Assembly (NCBI RefSeq): GCF_947331445.1
Contig: NZ_CAMZOG010000037.1
Coordinates: 1-41,906, forward strand
From: Parendozoicomonas sp. Alg238-R29
GTDB lineage: Bacteria; Pseudomonadota; Gammaproteobacteria; Pseudomonadales; Endozoicomonadaceae
Length of the DNA: 41,906 nucleotides
Direction of reading: 5' to 3'
The notes under the pieces were generated by a model, which saw only the letters and a program-made list of their open reading frames with translations, had not been told where the DNA came from and did no database searches. The position numbers and the translations under genes were made by a program. This document shows, piece after piece, positions 7,751 to 16,806 of the stretch. Numbering within the stretch: position 1 is the first letter of the stretch; the number at the start of each line of letters is the position of its first letter.

Positions 7751-9667
7751 ATGCTGCAGGACATGAGGGAGAAGGCGCAAGGCTGGGTCGCAAAAGTGAT
7801 CGTGGCAGCTATAGCCTTTACATTCGCCGTATTTGGGCTGGAGAGTCTGAGGCCCAATACCAGCAATCCAGATATTGCTACGGTTGGTGATGAAACCATT
7901 ACCCAGCAGCAACTGCTGGAAACAATGGATCAACAGCGCCGGATGCTGATTCAGCAGATGGGCCAGAACTTTGATCCGTCTATGTTAGATGATCGCCTTC
8001 TCCAGCAAAGTGCTCTGGAGTCCCTGGTGCAGCGCAGTGTTGTACGTGCAGAAGCAGCAGCTAACGATATGGCAATTTCTGATCAGATGATTGATCAGGT
8101 AATTCGTACAGCTCCTGAGTTTCAGGTTGATGGCAGCTATAACCCTGACCGTGTTCTTCAGTATGTGCGCAGCATGGGTATGAGTCTTGTGCAGTTCCGT
8201 GCCTTCCTCCGTGAAGAGATGATTGCTACCCAGTTGAGAGCTGGTATTGCCGCTTCTGAGTTTATGACAGCTTACGAACTGCAAAGCCTGAGCAACCTGC
8301 AGAACCAGACCCGTGATATTGCCTGGATGGTTCTTGATGCTGAACAGGCTCGTAAAGCCGTCGCAATTTCTGAAGACGCAATTCAAGCGCTGTATGAAGA
8401 GGGCTCTTCCCGTTTTATGCAGCCTGAGCAAGTCAGTATCGATTACATTGTCCTGAATAGAGACAAGCTGGCGGATAAGGTTGAAGTCAGTGACGAAGAT
8501 ATTCGCATTCGTTACGAGTCCCGTGTTGCAGAGCTTAAAAAGGCCGCGAATGAGCAAGTGTCTGCATCCATGATCCTTCTCGAGATTAATGATAAGCGTG
8601 ACGAAGCGGCAGCATTAGCAGAGGCTAAAGATCTGCGTGCCAAAATGGACAACGGTGCTCAGTTTGCAGACCTGGCAAAAGAATTCTCTGATGACCCGGA
8701 GTCTGCTGCGAAAGGCGGTAGTCTGGGTGTTGTAGAGTCTGGTTTCTTTGGTGATGAGTTTGATGGCACCCTTGCAGCCCTTGAGAATGGGGAAGTTTCC
8801 CCGCCGGTTGTTGCAGAGTTTGGCGTGGTGATTATTCGTCGGGATACTGCTTCTGATGCACGAATCCCATCTCTTGACCAGATGCGTGCTTCCCTCGTTA
8901 AGGAGCTTCGCGAACAGGCTGTTGGCCCTGTCTTTGTTGAGAAGTCTCAACGGCTGGCTGATATCAGCTTTGAAGCGTCCGATCTCGCTCAGCCTGCAGA
9001 AACCCTGGGGTTGGAGATTATGCAAACCGGCTTGTTTGGTCGTGAAGGTGGCGAAGGTGTTACCGCTAATCAGGCTGTTGTGACAGCTGCCTTTAGTGAG
9101 GAGGTCCTTAATCTTGGTGCAAACAGTGATTTGATTGAAGTGGCCCCTGGTCAGGTAATGGTTGTCCGTGTTCGTGAGCATGTTAAGGCGGAGCGGAAAG
9201 TGCTGGCCGATGTTCGCGCAGAAATAGAGACCTTGTTGCGTGCCAAGCTCGGAGAAGAACAGCTGCAGGAGAAAGCCAGCAAGCTGGTTACTGAGTTGTC
9301 TGGTGGAGCTGAAGTAGTATCTGTCGCCAAGGCTAATCAGTTGACCTGGCAGCAGCAGGCAAAGTCTCTTCGTTTCAGTCGTGAAGTTCCTGCTCAGATT
9401 GTTGCTGAAGCCTTCCGTATGCCGCATCCAGTTGATAGTGGCTCAAGCTTCGCCTCAGCCAGTTTGCCCAATGGTGATATTGCTGTTATTCGTATGAGCA
9501 ATGTTGTTCCCGGTACTGAAATTGTATCCGCCGAGCAGATGCGTATGATGGGTGCCAACCTTGCCGTGAGAAATGGTACTCAGCTGTACGATGAGTATGT
9601 TCGCAACTTGCGCGAGCGGGCTGATGTGAAGCTGAATGTTCAAACAGAAGACGGTGGTGAAGGCTAA
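7751..9667 (+). CDS. ppiD: Periplasmic folding chaperone PpiD (SurA-like, parvulin domain)
   Basis: Inner-membrane-anchored chaperone that meets proteins emerging from the Sec translocon. The 638-aa protein (E. coli 623) has a short cytoplasmic N-terminus, one transmembrane helix around residues 12-33 (VAKVIVAAIAFTFAVFGL), a SurA-type N-terminal chaperone region, and a parvulin-like domain around 265-360 (FADLAKEFSDDPESAAKGG). A C-terminal SurA-like region follows. The ATG at 7751 has AGGGG upstream. Its place after hupB matches the conserved gene order. Confidence 0.96.
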   Translation: MLQDMREKAQGWVAKVIVAAIAFTFAVFGLESLRPNTSNPDIATVGDETITQQQLLETMDQQRRMLIQQMGQNFDPSMLDDRLLQQSALESLVQRSVVRAEAAANDMAISDQMIDQVIRTAPEFQVDGSYNPDRVLQYVRSMGMSLVQFRAFLREEMIATQLRAGIAASEFMTAYELQSLSNLQNQTRDIAWMVLDAEQARKAVAISEDAIQALYEEGSSRFMQPEQVSIDYIVLNRDKLADKVEVSDEDIRIRYESRVAELKKAANEQVSASMILLEINDKRDEAAALAEAKDLRAKMDNGAQFADLAKEFSDDPESAAKGGSLGVVESGFFGDEFDGTLAALENGEVSPPVVAEFGVVIIRRDTASDARIPSLDQMRASLVKELREQAVGPVFVEKSQRLADISFEASDLAQPAETLGLEIMQTGLFGREGGEGVTANQAVVTAAFSEEVLNLGANSDLIEVAPGQVMVVRVREHVKAERKVLADVRAEIETLLRAKLGEEQLQEKASKLVTELSGGAEVVSVAKANQLTWQQQAKSLRFSREVPAQIVAEAFRMPHPVDSGSSFASASLPNGDIAVIRMSNVVPGTEIVSAEQMRMMGANLAVRNGTQLYDEYVRNLRERADVKLNVQTEDGGEG

Positions 9668-9673
9668 AAGCTT

Positions 9674-9973
9674 TCACTTCTTTACTACCCTTGGGTATGC
9701 CCTCTTGCGCTTCTCTGGCAGTATCAATGGAAATGCCAGGTCAAGCTTGTCGCAAACACTGGAATAGAGCGATTGTGCATCAGGCCAATACCGATAACCA
9801 GCCATACTGCTTGTTCAGCAGGAAAGCGACGATTACGTACACTGCTCCGACCAGTTTGGGCAACAGCTTCTTGATCCACTCTTCCGGGATGTTTCGATAA
9901 AAGGCATCAAAGGATTCAGGGTGGGGAAACTCAGCTGCTATTTGCAGTTCTTTGGTGAACCCGGATACAAAGG
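9674..9973 (-). pseudogene. IS4-family transposase N-terminal remnant, frameshifted
   Basis: Translating the minus strand in successive frames rebuilds the start of an IS4-type transposase. One frame gives FYRNIPEEWIKKLLPKLVGA, the next gives RRFPAEQAVWLVIGIGL followed by NRSI, and a third gives KLDLAFPLILPEKRKRAYPR before a stop. Established IS4 N-terminal domains read IP.EW...AL..TG, RRRLP.E..VWLV.G, DRSI, then LDLALP in that order. No frame is open throughout, no start codon is evident and the DDE domain is missing, so it is dead debris between ppiD and gntR. Confidence 0.72.
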
Positions 9974-10004
9974 AATCGGACTTGAAAATACTTCAAGTCC
10001 GATT
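9974..10004. repeat. Perfect 13-bp inverted repeat (hairpin)
   Basis: AATCGGACTTGAA and TTCAAGTCCGATT form a 13-bp perfect stem around AATAC. It abuts the IS4-like remnant. It has no T-run on the plus strand. It could be a leftover terminus of the element, a terminator for minus-strand gntR, or a palindromic repeat. Confidence 0.75.
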
Positions 10005-10082
10005 GTCCTCATTCCTGCCTATGGCTGTAAGCCCTTAAACGAGTGGCATTACACTTTAACGTGGGGGGTATGCTGAAACCTC

Positions 10083-10745
10083 TTATCTCTGTTCTTGCTT
10101 TTCTAATGCCGAGATAACCAGCTGGCATTGATAGCTTCCATAATCATGAATGAGCTTTGGAAGTTGCTCGGTCTTTCGTTCCATAACCGCTTTCAGTAAG
10201 CCTGAGAAGAAAATCAAGCCCCGTTGCGTTTCCCAGGCATTATGTTTCATGGCTACGGTATAGGTTCTGTGCAGGGCGGGTTGCAGCTTGGTTAGAGTAT
10301 CGCAGAGGTAAATATTGCCCGACAGGCTATAGGCCATACGCATCAGGGTGAACCCGGCATCAATAAAGGCCTGAGGCTGATGGTCTGGTAAAGATTTAAT
10401 GGTTTCAATTTGCTTGAGAAGTGGGGCAAGGGTTGTATCTGTCCATTTCTGAGTCACCCGGCGAGTTAACAGAGCCAGCAAATGCACGTAGGTATCGTAG
10501 AGGTCTTCTACGCTCTCAGGAGTCAACCCAGTTACGAAAGCGCCACGGCGGGGAAGAATAGTGATCAGGTAACGAGCCTCGAGAAGAAGTAGCGCTTCTC
10601 TGACCGGCCCACGACTGACTTGAAGGTCATTAACAACACGGGCTTCCTGAATGCGCTCACCTGACTTAAGTTTTCCTTCGACAATTTGTGTAGAAAGATA
10701 ATTGGCAATTTTCTCTGTCAGGCTTTCAGGAGCGGTGAAGCTCAT
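10083..10745 (-). CDS. GntR-family transcriptional regulator, FCD subfamily
   Basis: DNA-binding regulator, probably controlling the divergent alkB. The 220-aa product has an N-terminal winged helix-turn-helix (ARVVNDLQVSRGPVREALLLLEA) and a helical FCD effector domain from about residue 85 to 205. The start at 10745 gives the normal FadR/VanR-like length. In-frame starts further upstream (10799, 10901) would add a non-conserved tail crossing the operator region. The inducer is unknown; a fatty acid, aldehyde or alkane metabolite is a guess from the neighbour. Inverted repeats at 10825-10850 are candidate binding sites. Confidence 0.9.
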   Translation of the reverse strand: MSFTAPESLTEKIANYLSTQIVEGKLKSGERIQEARVVNDLQVSRGPVREALLLLEARYLITILPRRGAFVTGLTPESVEDLYDTYVHLLALLTRRVTQKWTDTTLAPLLKQIETIKSLPDHQPQAFIDAGFTLMRMAYSLSGNIYLCDTLTKLQPALHRTYTVAMKHNAWETQRGLIFFSGLLKAVMERKTEQLPKLIHDYGSYQCQLVISALEKQEQR

Positions 10746-10824
10746 AGTTGCTGATCCATCGTCGTTGATTTTGTCGCGAATCCTATCACAGGTCATCATT
10801 TTGTGTGTCGGGTTTGCAGATGGG

Positions 10825-10850
10825 ATCCTATCATGTAGGATTGTCCTACA
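10825..10850. promoter_or_regulatory. Overlapping inverted repeats, candidate GntR operator
   Basis: Three alternating copies of TCCTA/TAGGA lie at 10826, 10836 and 10844. They form two overlapping palindromes: ATCCTA-5-TAGGAT (10825-10841) and TGTAGGA-3-TCCTACA (10834-10850). The block is 27 bases before the alkB start and 79 bases from gntR. A further TCCTATCA copy is at 10781-10788. Palindromes with short spacers are typical of FCD regulators. Confidence 0.6.
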
Positions 10851-10877
10851 ATTAATAAAAACAAGAAAGACAAATCC

Positions 10878-11990
10878 ATGATTAATCGCCTCCCTCAGCA
10901 AACCGTAATCGTGTTGAAGAAGTTTGCGTATCTGATATTTCTGCTGCCGCCAGCATTGTTGTTGCTATCTGAGCAGATGTGGTTGGAATACGGATGGAAA
11001 AATCTGTTCGCTTTTCTCACGCCTGCTGTGGTGTTTGGCCTCATTCCCGTTGTTGACCAGCTTTTAGGGCAGGATCCTGTCAATCCGGATGAATCCGATG
11101 TTCCTTTGTTATCAGAGCAGAAGTATTACAGATGGCTCAATCTTCTTTGTGTCCCTGTTTATGCTGGGGCTTTAGTTTATGGCGGGCATATTTTTCTTAC
11201 GGAAGAATTTTCGGTTTTGGGAAAGTTGGGGTGGCTGACTTCTGTTGGAACAGTCGGTGGCATTATTGCTATCAATGTAGGTCATGAGTTGATTCATAAA
11301 GATAACCTGTTAGAACAGAATGCAGGTGGTTTATTGCTCAGTATGGTGTTTTACGGTGGTTTTAAAATTGAGCATGTGCGTGGTCATCACGTGAATGTTT
11401 CAACGCCGGAAGATGCCTCATCATCACGATTTGGTCAGTCTCTGTATCGATTTCTACCCCATGCTTATCTGCATAATTTTATGAATGCCTGGAAGCTGGA
11501 AAAGAAACGTCTGGAGTCAAAAGGGTGGTCGTTTTACAGCTGGCATAATGAGTTGTTCTGGTGGTATGGATGCAGTGTTGCTATAGCAGTTCTGTTCTTT
11601 GTGTTTGCAGGCTGGATGGGTGTGCTGTTCTTTCTTGCGCAAAGCTTTTTTGCGTTTACTTTACTTGAAGTCATTAATTACATCGAACACTACGGATTGC
11701 ATCGCCGTAAGCTGGAGAGTGGTCGCTATGAGCGGCCGAATATACACCATTCCTGGAACAGTAATTTCCTGCTGACCAACCTTTTCCTTTTTCAGTTGCA
11801 GAGACACTCCGATCATCATGCCTATCCTCGTCGTCGCTATCAGGTTTTAAGGCATCACGAAGAGAGTCCTCAGCTTCCCAGCGGTTATGCAACCATGGTC
11901 GTGCTTGCATTATTTCCGCCACTTTGGTTCAAGGTTATGAATCCTCGTGTCGAGGCTTACTATCAAGGTGAAGAGCACCACTTGGCCTAA
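10878..11990 (+). CDS. alkB: Alkane 1-monooxygenase, AlkB type
   Basis: Integral-membrane di-iron enzyme that hydroxylates the terminal carbon of medium-chain alkanes using O2 and rubredoxin-delivered electrons. The 370-aa protein has several membrane helices and every diagnostic motif: HELIHK (136-141), EHVRGHH (165-171), NYIEHYG (267-273) and LQRHSDHH (307-314). It is somewhat shorter than the Pseudomonas GPo1 enzyme (401 aa). No rubredoxin, rubredoxin reductase or alcohol dehydrogenase gene is nearby, so electron partners must be encoded elsewhere. The divergent GntR regulator and operator-like repeats suggest induction. Confidence 0.95.
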   Translation: MINRLPQQTVIVLKKFAYLIFLLPPALLLLSEQMWLEYGWKNLFAFLTPAVVFGLIPVVDQLLGQDPVNPDESDVPLLSEQKYYRWLNLLCVPVYAGALVYGGHIFLTEEFSVLGKLGWLTSVGTVGGIIAINVGHELIHKDNLLEQNAGGLLLSMVFYGGFKIEHVRGHHVNVSTPEDASSSRFGQSLYRFLPHAYLHNFMNAWKLEKKRLESKGWSFYSWHNELFWWYGCSVAIAVLFFVFAGWMGVLFFLAQSFFAFTLLEVINYIEHYGLHRRKLESGRYERPNIHHSWNSNFLLTNLFLFQLQRHSDHHAYPRRRYQVLRHHEESPQLPSGYATMVVLALFPPLWFKVMNPRVEAYYQGEEHHLA

Positions 11991-12005
11991 CTTACAGAGT
12001 GCAAT

Positions 12006-12038
12006 AAAAAACGGGAAGTCATAGGCTTCCCGTTTTTT
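12006..12038. terminator. Bidirectional terminator between alkB and mltD
   Basis: AAAAAACGGGAAG and CTTCCCGTTTTTT form a 13-bp perfect stem around a 7-base loop. The A and T tracts at the two ends let it stop transcription from both convergent genes. Confidence 0.92.
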
Positions 12039-12053
12039 ATGCTTTGCTTTTCA

Positions 12054-13691
12054 TCAGCGAGTGACATCAACAAACAATGTCAGGTTGTCGCCAGGTTGCA
12101 GATATTTATCATCGAGAGTATTCCAGCTGCGAATATCTCTCACTTTGATGCCATAGCGGCTGGCAATCACTGAAAGGTTATCGCCATTGCGAACCTTATA
12201 AGTAACTTTTCGAACAACACCCTTTGAGCTTTGTTTCGTAGACGAAGTCCAGATTACAAGTTTCTGGCCAGCTCTCAGAGTGTCTTTAGGGGCCATGCTG
12301 TTCCAGGAAGCCAGTTTGGAAACAGTCACATCGTAGCTTCTGGCAATATCCCAGAAGCTGTCACCTCTTTTCACTACGTAGTCGACCTTGTTCCGACCTT
12401 TCACCGGACGACGGGATTTGGCCAGACGACGCTGTTCCGCTGTGAGGGTATAGTTATCGCTGTCCTTGGAGGGAACAGGGATTAATAGAGTTTTACCAGC
12501 GACAATACGGAAACCGGAAATCTGGTTAATCTCTCGAACAAGCTCAACGGATGTACCAAAACGCTTGGCAATGCGAATCAGGCTGTCGCCGGAGGTGATG
12601 GTATAGCGTTGCCATTTCAGGCGATGTTCCGGTGCAAGGTCAGCTAAAGCCTGTTTGAAGGTGTCAGCTTTCTCAACAGGAATAAGCAACCGGTGAGGGC
12701 CATCTGGATTCGTTGCCCAGCGGTTAAACGCAGGGTTTAACCGGTAGAGGTCATCCATTTCCATTTCAGCCAGGGCTGCAGCACGAGCCAGATCTATCTG
12801 CTGACCAATATCTACCTGTTCAAAGTAAGGTTTATTGGTAACGGAAGTGATTTTGAGGTTGTAGGCTTCTGGGTCACGAATGATTTTACCGATAGCCAAA
12901 AGCTTGGGTACATAAGCTGATGTTTCCCGTGGCAGTGAGAGGGACCAGAAATCTGTGGGTTTGCCTTTCTTTCTGTTGCGCTTCATGGAATTAGCAACGG
13001 TACCCCGGCCAGAGTTATAAGCGGCCAGTGCCAGCTCCCAGTCATCAAACTGTTCGTTGAGTTCTTCCAGATAGGTAAGGGCAGCGTTCGTTGCAGCAAC
13101 AACATCTCTGCGGCCGTCATACCACCAGTTCTGATCCAGCCCATAATGGCGGCCGGTGGATGGAATAAACTGCCACAGCCCGGATGCACGGGCAAAGGAG
13201 TATGCGAAAGGATCAAAGGCGCTTTCTACAACAGGCAGCAGGGCGATTTCCATGGGAATGCCTCGACGCTGGGTTTCAGTGACGATGTAGTACAGGTACG
13301 GCTCAGCGCGGCTCATGACCCGGTTGAAATAACCCTGGTTGCGGCTGTACCAGCGCAGCTCTGCGCGAATGCGGGCATTATCCGCGTCAAGGTCCAGAGC
13401 CAAACCTTCACGAATAACCGTAACCAGATCTTCTGGTGGTTGTGGCGGGGTAATGTTTTTTTCGACTTCTGGTTCTACAGGTTTAACGGAAGCGGTTGCA
13501 TCGCTGCTGGCCAGATCGTCAATGGATGACGTATCGGTGTTGTTGAGGTCAGCTTCTGTTCCCGTGTGAGTGGTCAGAGTCTGACAGCCACTGAGGACAA
13601 CAGCCAGAGCCAAGGGTTTCAGCACTTTAAGAGGGTTGCAGGAAAGCAATCCTTGGGAGTCTGCGTCCTGATTGGGCGTCTTATCTTGCAT
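12054..13691 (-). CDS. mltD: Membrane-bound lytic murein transglycosylase D with three LysM repeats
   Basis: Cleaves peptidoglycan glycan strands at the outer-membrane inner face. With the start at 13691 the protein is 545 aa. The lipobox LSGC places the lipidated Cys at residue 36. A transglycosylase domain spans about 145-255, with catalytic Glu156 (VVESAFDP) and the AAYNSGRGTV motif. Three C-terminal LysM modules follow (TSGDSLIRIAKRFGTS, KRGDSFWDIARSYDVT, RNGDNLSVIASRYGIK); E. coli MltD has two. The 13691 ATG has TTGGAA upstream. An in-frame ATG at 13727, just after the gloB stop, has AAGG directly abutting it, too close for a ribosome site. It lies downstream of gloB on the same strand. 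Confidence 0.95.
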   Translation of the reverse strand: MQDKTPNQDADSQGLLSCNPLKVLKPLALAVVLSGCQTLTTHTGTEADLNNTDTSSIDDLASSDATASVKPVEPEVEKNITPPQPPEDLVTVIREGLALDLDADNARIRAELRWYSRNQGYFNRVMSRAEPYLYYIVTETQRRGIPMEIALLPVVESAFDPFAYSFARASGLWQFIPSTGRHYGLDQNWWYDGRRDVVAATNAALTYLEELNEQFDDWELALAAYNSGRGTVANSMKRNRKKGKPTDFWSLSLPRETSAYVPKLLAIGKIIRDPEAYNLKITSVTNKPYFEQVDIGQQIDLARAAALAEMEMDDLYRLNPAFNRWATNPDGPHRLLIPVEKADTFKQALADLAPEHRLKWQRYTITSGDSLIRIAKRFGTSVELVREINQISGFRIVAGKTLLIPVPSKDSDNYTLTAEQRRLAKSRRPVKGRNKVDYVVKRGDSFWDIARSYDVTVSKLASWNSMAPKDTLRAGQKLVIWTSSTKQSSKGVVRKVTYKVRNGDNLSVIASRYGIKVRDIRSWNTLDDKYLQPGDNLTLFVDVTR

Positions 13692-13730
13692 TGGATTCCA
13701 AACGTTTTTCTTTACAGTGTACGACATCCT

Positions 13731-14540
13731 TCAAAAATTATCCTTCCATTGACGGATAATCATGAAGGTGTCTTCTGCAGATGTTATGGGGCGCCCACTG
13801 TGCAGGCACGCAGCCTGTTGCACGCTGTCGCAGGTCGCGCGAAGAAATGGGTTGGTATTCAGTTCATCTTTGAGGGAAGAGGGAACGGTTGGCTGATCTT
13901 GATATCTCAGGGTGTTAACTTCCGCGATGCGCTGATTAAGTAAACTATTTTCTGGTTCTACAATCTGAGCAAATTTCAAATTACTATGGGTGTATTCATG
14001 GGCGCAGTAAACCAGTGTTTCCGGAGGTAGGGCTGCCAGTTTTTCCAGAGAGTTCAGCATCTGCTTCGGCGTGCCTTCAAATAGTCGGCCGCAGCCGCCG
14101 GCGAAAAGGGTGTCGCCGCAAAACAATACGGGGTGGTTGGCCCAGTTGCCAAAATAACTGATGTGTCCGGAAGTGTGTCCGGGGGTCTCTATCACAGTGA
14201 GAGTTTCACCAGCTATGGTCAGTAGGTCGCCTTCTGAAAGCGGATGTGTAATGCCCTTGATATTTTCTGAGGCTGGACCATAAACCGGTAAAGGTTGCGA
14301 TGCGGCAATGTTGTGGTTTTCTCTTGCAGCAAAACTTGCCAGCTGTTGAATTCCACCGGTATGGTCTGCATGATGATGGGTAATCAGTATACCGGCGAGT
14401 GTATAACCGGCCTTTTGGCAGGCGGTATTAACAACGCTGGCATCACCAGGGTCTACAACGTAACAGGTATGGCTTTCAGAATCAGCGAGCATCCAGATGT
14501 AATTGTCGTTGAATGCCGGCAGGCCATTGATAGAAAGCAT
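13731..14540 (-). CDS. gloB: Hydroxyacylglutathione hydrolase (glyoxalase II)
   Basis: Hydrolyses S-lactoylglutathione to lactate and glutathione, completing methylglyoxal detoxification. The 269-aa metallo-beta-lactamase-fold protein has the metal-binding THHHADHTGG, the GHTSGHISY His, GDTLFAGGCGRLFEGT with the bridging Asp, and HEYTHSNLKFA. The start at 14540 gives MLSINGLPAFNDNYIW, which matches the family N-terminus. An upstream in-frame start at 14588 would add 16 unrelated residues. It is divergent from the methyltransferase at 14635 and sits 39 bases or less before mltD, consistent with a gloB-mltD operon. Confidence 0.96.
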   Translation of the reverse strand: MLSINGLPAFNDNYIWMLADSESHTCYVVDPGDASVVNTACQKAGYTLAGILITHHHADHTGGIQQLASFAARENHNIAASQPLPVYGPASENIKGITHPLSEGDLLTIAGETLTVIETPGHTSGHISYFGNWANHPVLFCGDTLFAGGCGRLFEGTPKQMLNSLEKLAALPPETLVYCAHEYTHSNLKFAQIVEPENSLLNQRIAEVNTLRYQDQPTVPSSLKDELNTNPFLRATCDSVQQAACLHSGRPITSAEDTFMIIRQWKDNF

Positions 14541-14634
14541 AGTTAAGCCTGATTCGTTTATCTGGTGAATAATATAGAGGATAAACATGATCGTACTGGT
14601 TAACCGGTTTCATGCCAATAGTCATGGATACTGA

Positions 14635-15417
14635 ATGTTTGCAAGAAAGAACAGCCCAGAGTATTGCTCGTTTGCTGAAGCCCTTCCCGCTGTAAGGGGT
14701 TGGTTTGCATCAGAGCGTGGTCAATTTCTTCTGGAGACCGAGCAGCGCTTGCTAGGTACATTGCTGCCGAGAATGTTCGGACACCATGCTTGTACCCTTG
14801 GTATACTTCCCGACGCGTCCCTGTTGGATGAAACCCAGATAGTGCACAAAACTTTTCTGACACCACTGAGTGAAGTGGCAGGGAAGGAAACGGTGCGTTT
14901 ATCTGTGACCGAGTGGCCTATTCAGCCTCGTAGCATGAATGTTGTACTGCTGCATCATTCCCTTGAGTTTGCAGAGCGGCCACACCGGATGTTGCGGGAA
15001 TCTTGCAGGGCGATAATGCCTGGTGGCCGTCTGGTGGTGGTGGGCTTTAATCCCTGCAGCTTATGGAATCCGGTACGTATGATGGGATTGGGTCATGATC
15101 GTGCGATTCGGCGGGCAAAGTTTTACCAGCCCAAACGTATTAAAGACTGGCTGACGCTGCTAAATTTTCGCACGTGTCATGTTCACTTTGGCGGTGGATT
15201 GTTTCCCTTAACCTGTCGTTTACCACCCACAAGACGATTGAAAGTGGAAGAGTTTATTGCAGATAGCCCTTTGGGTATGGGAAGTTTTTATGTTCTGGTG
15301 GCTGTGAAAGAACGCTCCGGGTTGATTCCCTATGACCGTCGTTGGCGCAGCTCTGGTAATCGTCTTTTTGGCAGTGCTGCCTGTACCGCTGGTAATTTAA
15401 TGAAGGATGAGCGTTGA
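14635..15417 (+). CDS. Class I SAM-dependent methyltransferase, YafS-like
   Basis: Predicted methyltransferase of 260 aa; the substrate is unknown. The core is the degenerate methyltransferase fold with [20 protein letters not shown] (the post-IV segment) and [17 protein letters not shown]. coli carries YafS at this same place between gloB and rnhA, so gene order supports the assignment. The classic GxGxG SAM motif is not obvious; GHHACTLGI may be its degenerate counterpart, as in YafS. Its stop overlaps the rnhA start by 4 bases, indicating translational coupling. Confidence 0.85.
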   Translation: MFARKNSPEYCSFAEALPAVRGWFASERGQFLLETEQRLLGTLLPRMFGHHACTLGILPDASLLDETQIVHKTFLTPLSEVAGKETVRLSVTEWPIQPRSMNVVLLHHSLEFAERPHRMLRESCRAIMPGGRLVVVGFNPCSLWNPVRMMGLGHDRAIRRAKFYQPKRIKDWLTLLNFRTCHVHFGGGLFPLTCRLPPTRRLKVEEFIADSPLGMGSFYVLVAVKERSGLIPYDRRWRSSGNRLFGSAACTAGNLMKDER

Positions 15418-15857
15418 GTACGATTGTTGAGATTTTCACGGATGGTGCCTGTAGTGGTAATCCTGGTCCTGGTGGCTGGGGGGCGGTACTCAGGTTTGGT
15501 GACAAGGAAAAGCATATCTATGGTGGTGAAGCCGATACCACTAATAACCGCATGGAGCTCATGGCGGCGATAGAAGGTCTGGCGCTGTTAAACCGCTCCT
15601 GCAAGGTAAAACTCACCACGGATTCCCAGTATGTCCGCAAAGGCATCACCGAGTGGCTTGCTGGCTGGAAACGCAAGAATTGGATGACTGCCAGTAAAAA
15701 ACCGGTGAAAAACGTAGATCTCTGGAAACGCCTGGAAGAAGAGTCTGCTAAGCATGAGGTCGACTGGCACTGGGTCAAGGGTCATAGTGGCCATCCGGAT
15801 AATGAAATGGCTGATGAGCTGGCCCGTCGCGGTGCTCAGGAAGCAGCAGGTCGATAG
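15414..15857 (+). CDS. rnhA: Ribonuclease HI
   Basis: Removes the RNA strand of RNA-DNA hybrids. The 147-aa protein carries the four catalytic acidic residues in [34 protein letters not shown] and [15 protein letters not shown], and the basic handle [15 protein letters not shown]. Translation starts at TTG 15414, which overlaps the upstream TGA (TTGA) and has AAGGATGAG upstream; no ATG fits the conserved N-terminus. It is co-directional with dnaQ as in Pseudomonas, whereas in E. coli the two are divergent. Confidence 0.97.
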   Translation: MSTIVEIFTDGACSGNPGPGGWGAVLRFGDKEKHIYGGEADTTNNRMELMAAIEGLALLNRSCKVKLTTDSQYVRKGITEWLAGWKRKNWMTASKKPVKNVDLWKRLEEESAKHEVDWHWVKGHSGHPDNEMADELARRGAQEAAGR

Positions 15858-15880
15858 GCGAGCCGTTAAGAGTATTTGAT

Positions 15881-16606
15881 ATGTCCCGAATTATTGTACT
15901 GGATACCGAAACAACCGGCCTTGAACCTAGTCAGGGGCATAGAGTCATTGAGATCGGTTGTGTGGAGATGATTAACCGCAAACTGACCGGTAATCATTAC
16001 CATGTTTACATCAACCCACAGCGAGAGGTCGAGGCCAGTGCTATTGAAGTTCATGGTATTACCAATGAATTTCTGGTAGACAAACCTGTTTTCTCCCAGA
16101 TAGCGGAAGAGTTCCTGGCCTTTGTGAATGGTGCAGAGCTGGTTATTCATAACGCGCCATTTGACGTGGGTTTTATCAACCATGAATTCCGGATGCTGGC
16201 CAACCCTCCGGGAAATATTGATGATTACTGTAAAATTACTGACAGTCTGGTACTGGCACGGAAAAAGCACCCCGGGCAGCGGAATAGTCTGGATGCCCTC
16301 TGTAAGCGCTATGGTGTAGATAACTCAAGTCGTACACTTCACGGTGCATTGCTCGACTCGGAGATTCTGGCAGACGTCTACCTGTTTATGACCGGTGGTC
16401 AGACTTCTCTCTCTTTGGGAAGTCTTTCCGGCGGTGGTGCTTTGGCTGGTGGCCCTGTTCGCAGGTTATCTATGGATAGACCGCCGTTGAAAGTGATTGC
16501 GCCTTCGGATAAAGAACTGGAAGCTCATCGGGAAAAACTTGCGGCCATAGAAAAAAAAGCGGGGCAATGCCTTTGGAAAAACAGTTTTCCTGATGAGGTT
16601 CACTGA
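15881..16606 (+). CDS. dnaQ: DNA polymerase III epsilon subunit (3'-5' proofreading exonuclease)
   Basis: Proofreading subunit of the replicative polymerase core. The 241-aa DEDDh exonuclease shows ExoI VLDTETTGLEP, ExoII HNAPFDVGFIN and ExoIII HGALLDSEILADVY. After the domain comes QTSLSLG, corresponding to the beta-clamp-binding motif (QTSMAF in E. coli), then a linker and the C-terminal alpha-binding segment. It lies 23 bases after rnhA, so the methyltransferase, rnhA and dnaQ form one operon. Confidence 0.96.
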   Translation: MSRIIVLDTETTGLEPSQGHRVIEIGCVEMINRKLTGNHYHVYINPQREVEASAIEVHGITNEFLVDKPVFSQIAEEFLAFVNGAELVIHNAPFDVGFINHEFRMLANPPGNIDDYCKITDSLVLARKKHPGQRNSLDALCKRYGVDNSSRTLHGALLDSEILADVYLFMTGGQTSLSLGSLSGGGALAGGPVRRLSMDRPPLKVIAPSDKELEAHREKLAAIEKKAGQCLWKNSFPDEVH

Positions 16607-16806
16607 TCGGAGGTGTGATGCTGTATTGGCAGAAGAGCTACTGATATAGTTATGAAAATAATGTAAGTTCTCCCAGTATTTGTAGATGTATCTTCCCGGT
16701 GCTTATGACATGGGGTAAGTGGTGCTTGAAGTCCCTGTCGGAGAAGAGCTTGCTAGCAGGGTTATGAATAATCGTTAGAAAAGACAAATAATAAGGAGCG
16801 TTAACG

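Noticed and set aside
9691-9900. 69-codon plus-strand frame after ppiD
   Set aside because: The interval is explained by the IS4 fossil on the minus strand; the plus-strand product has no pattern or ribosome site.
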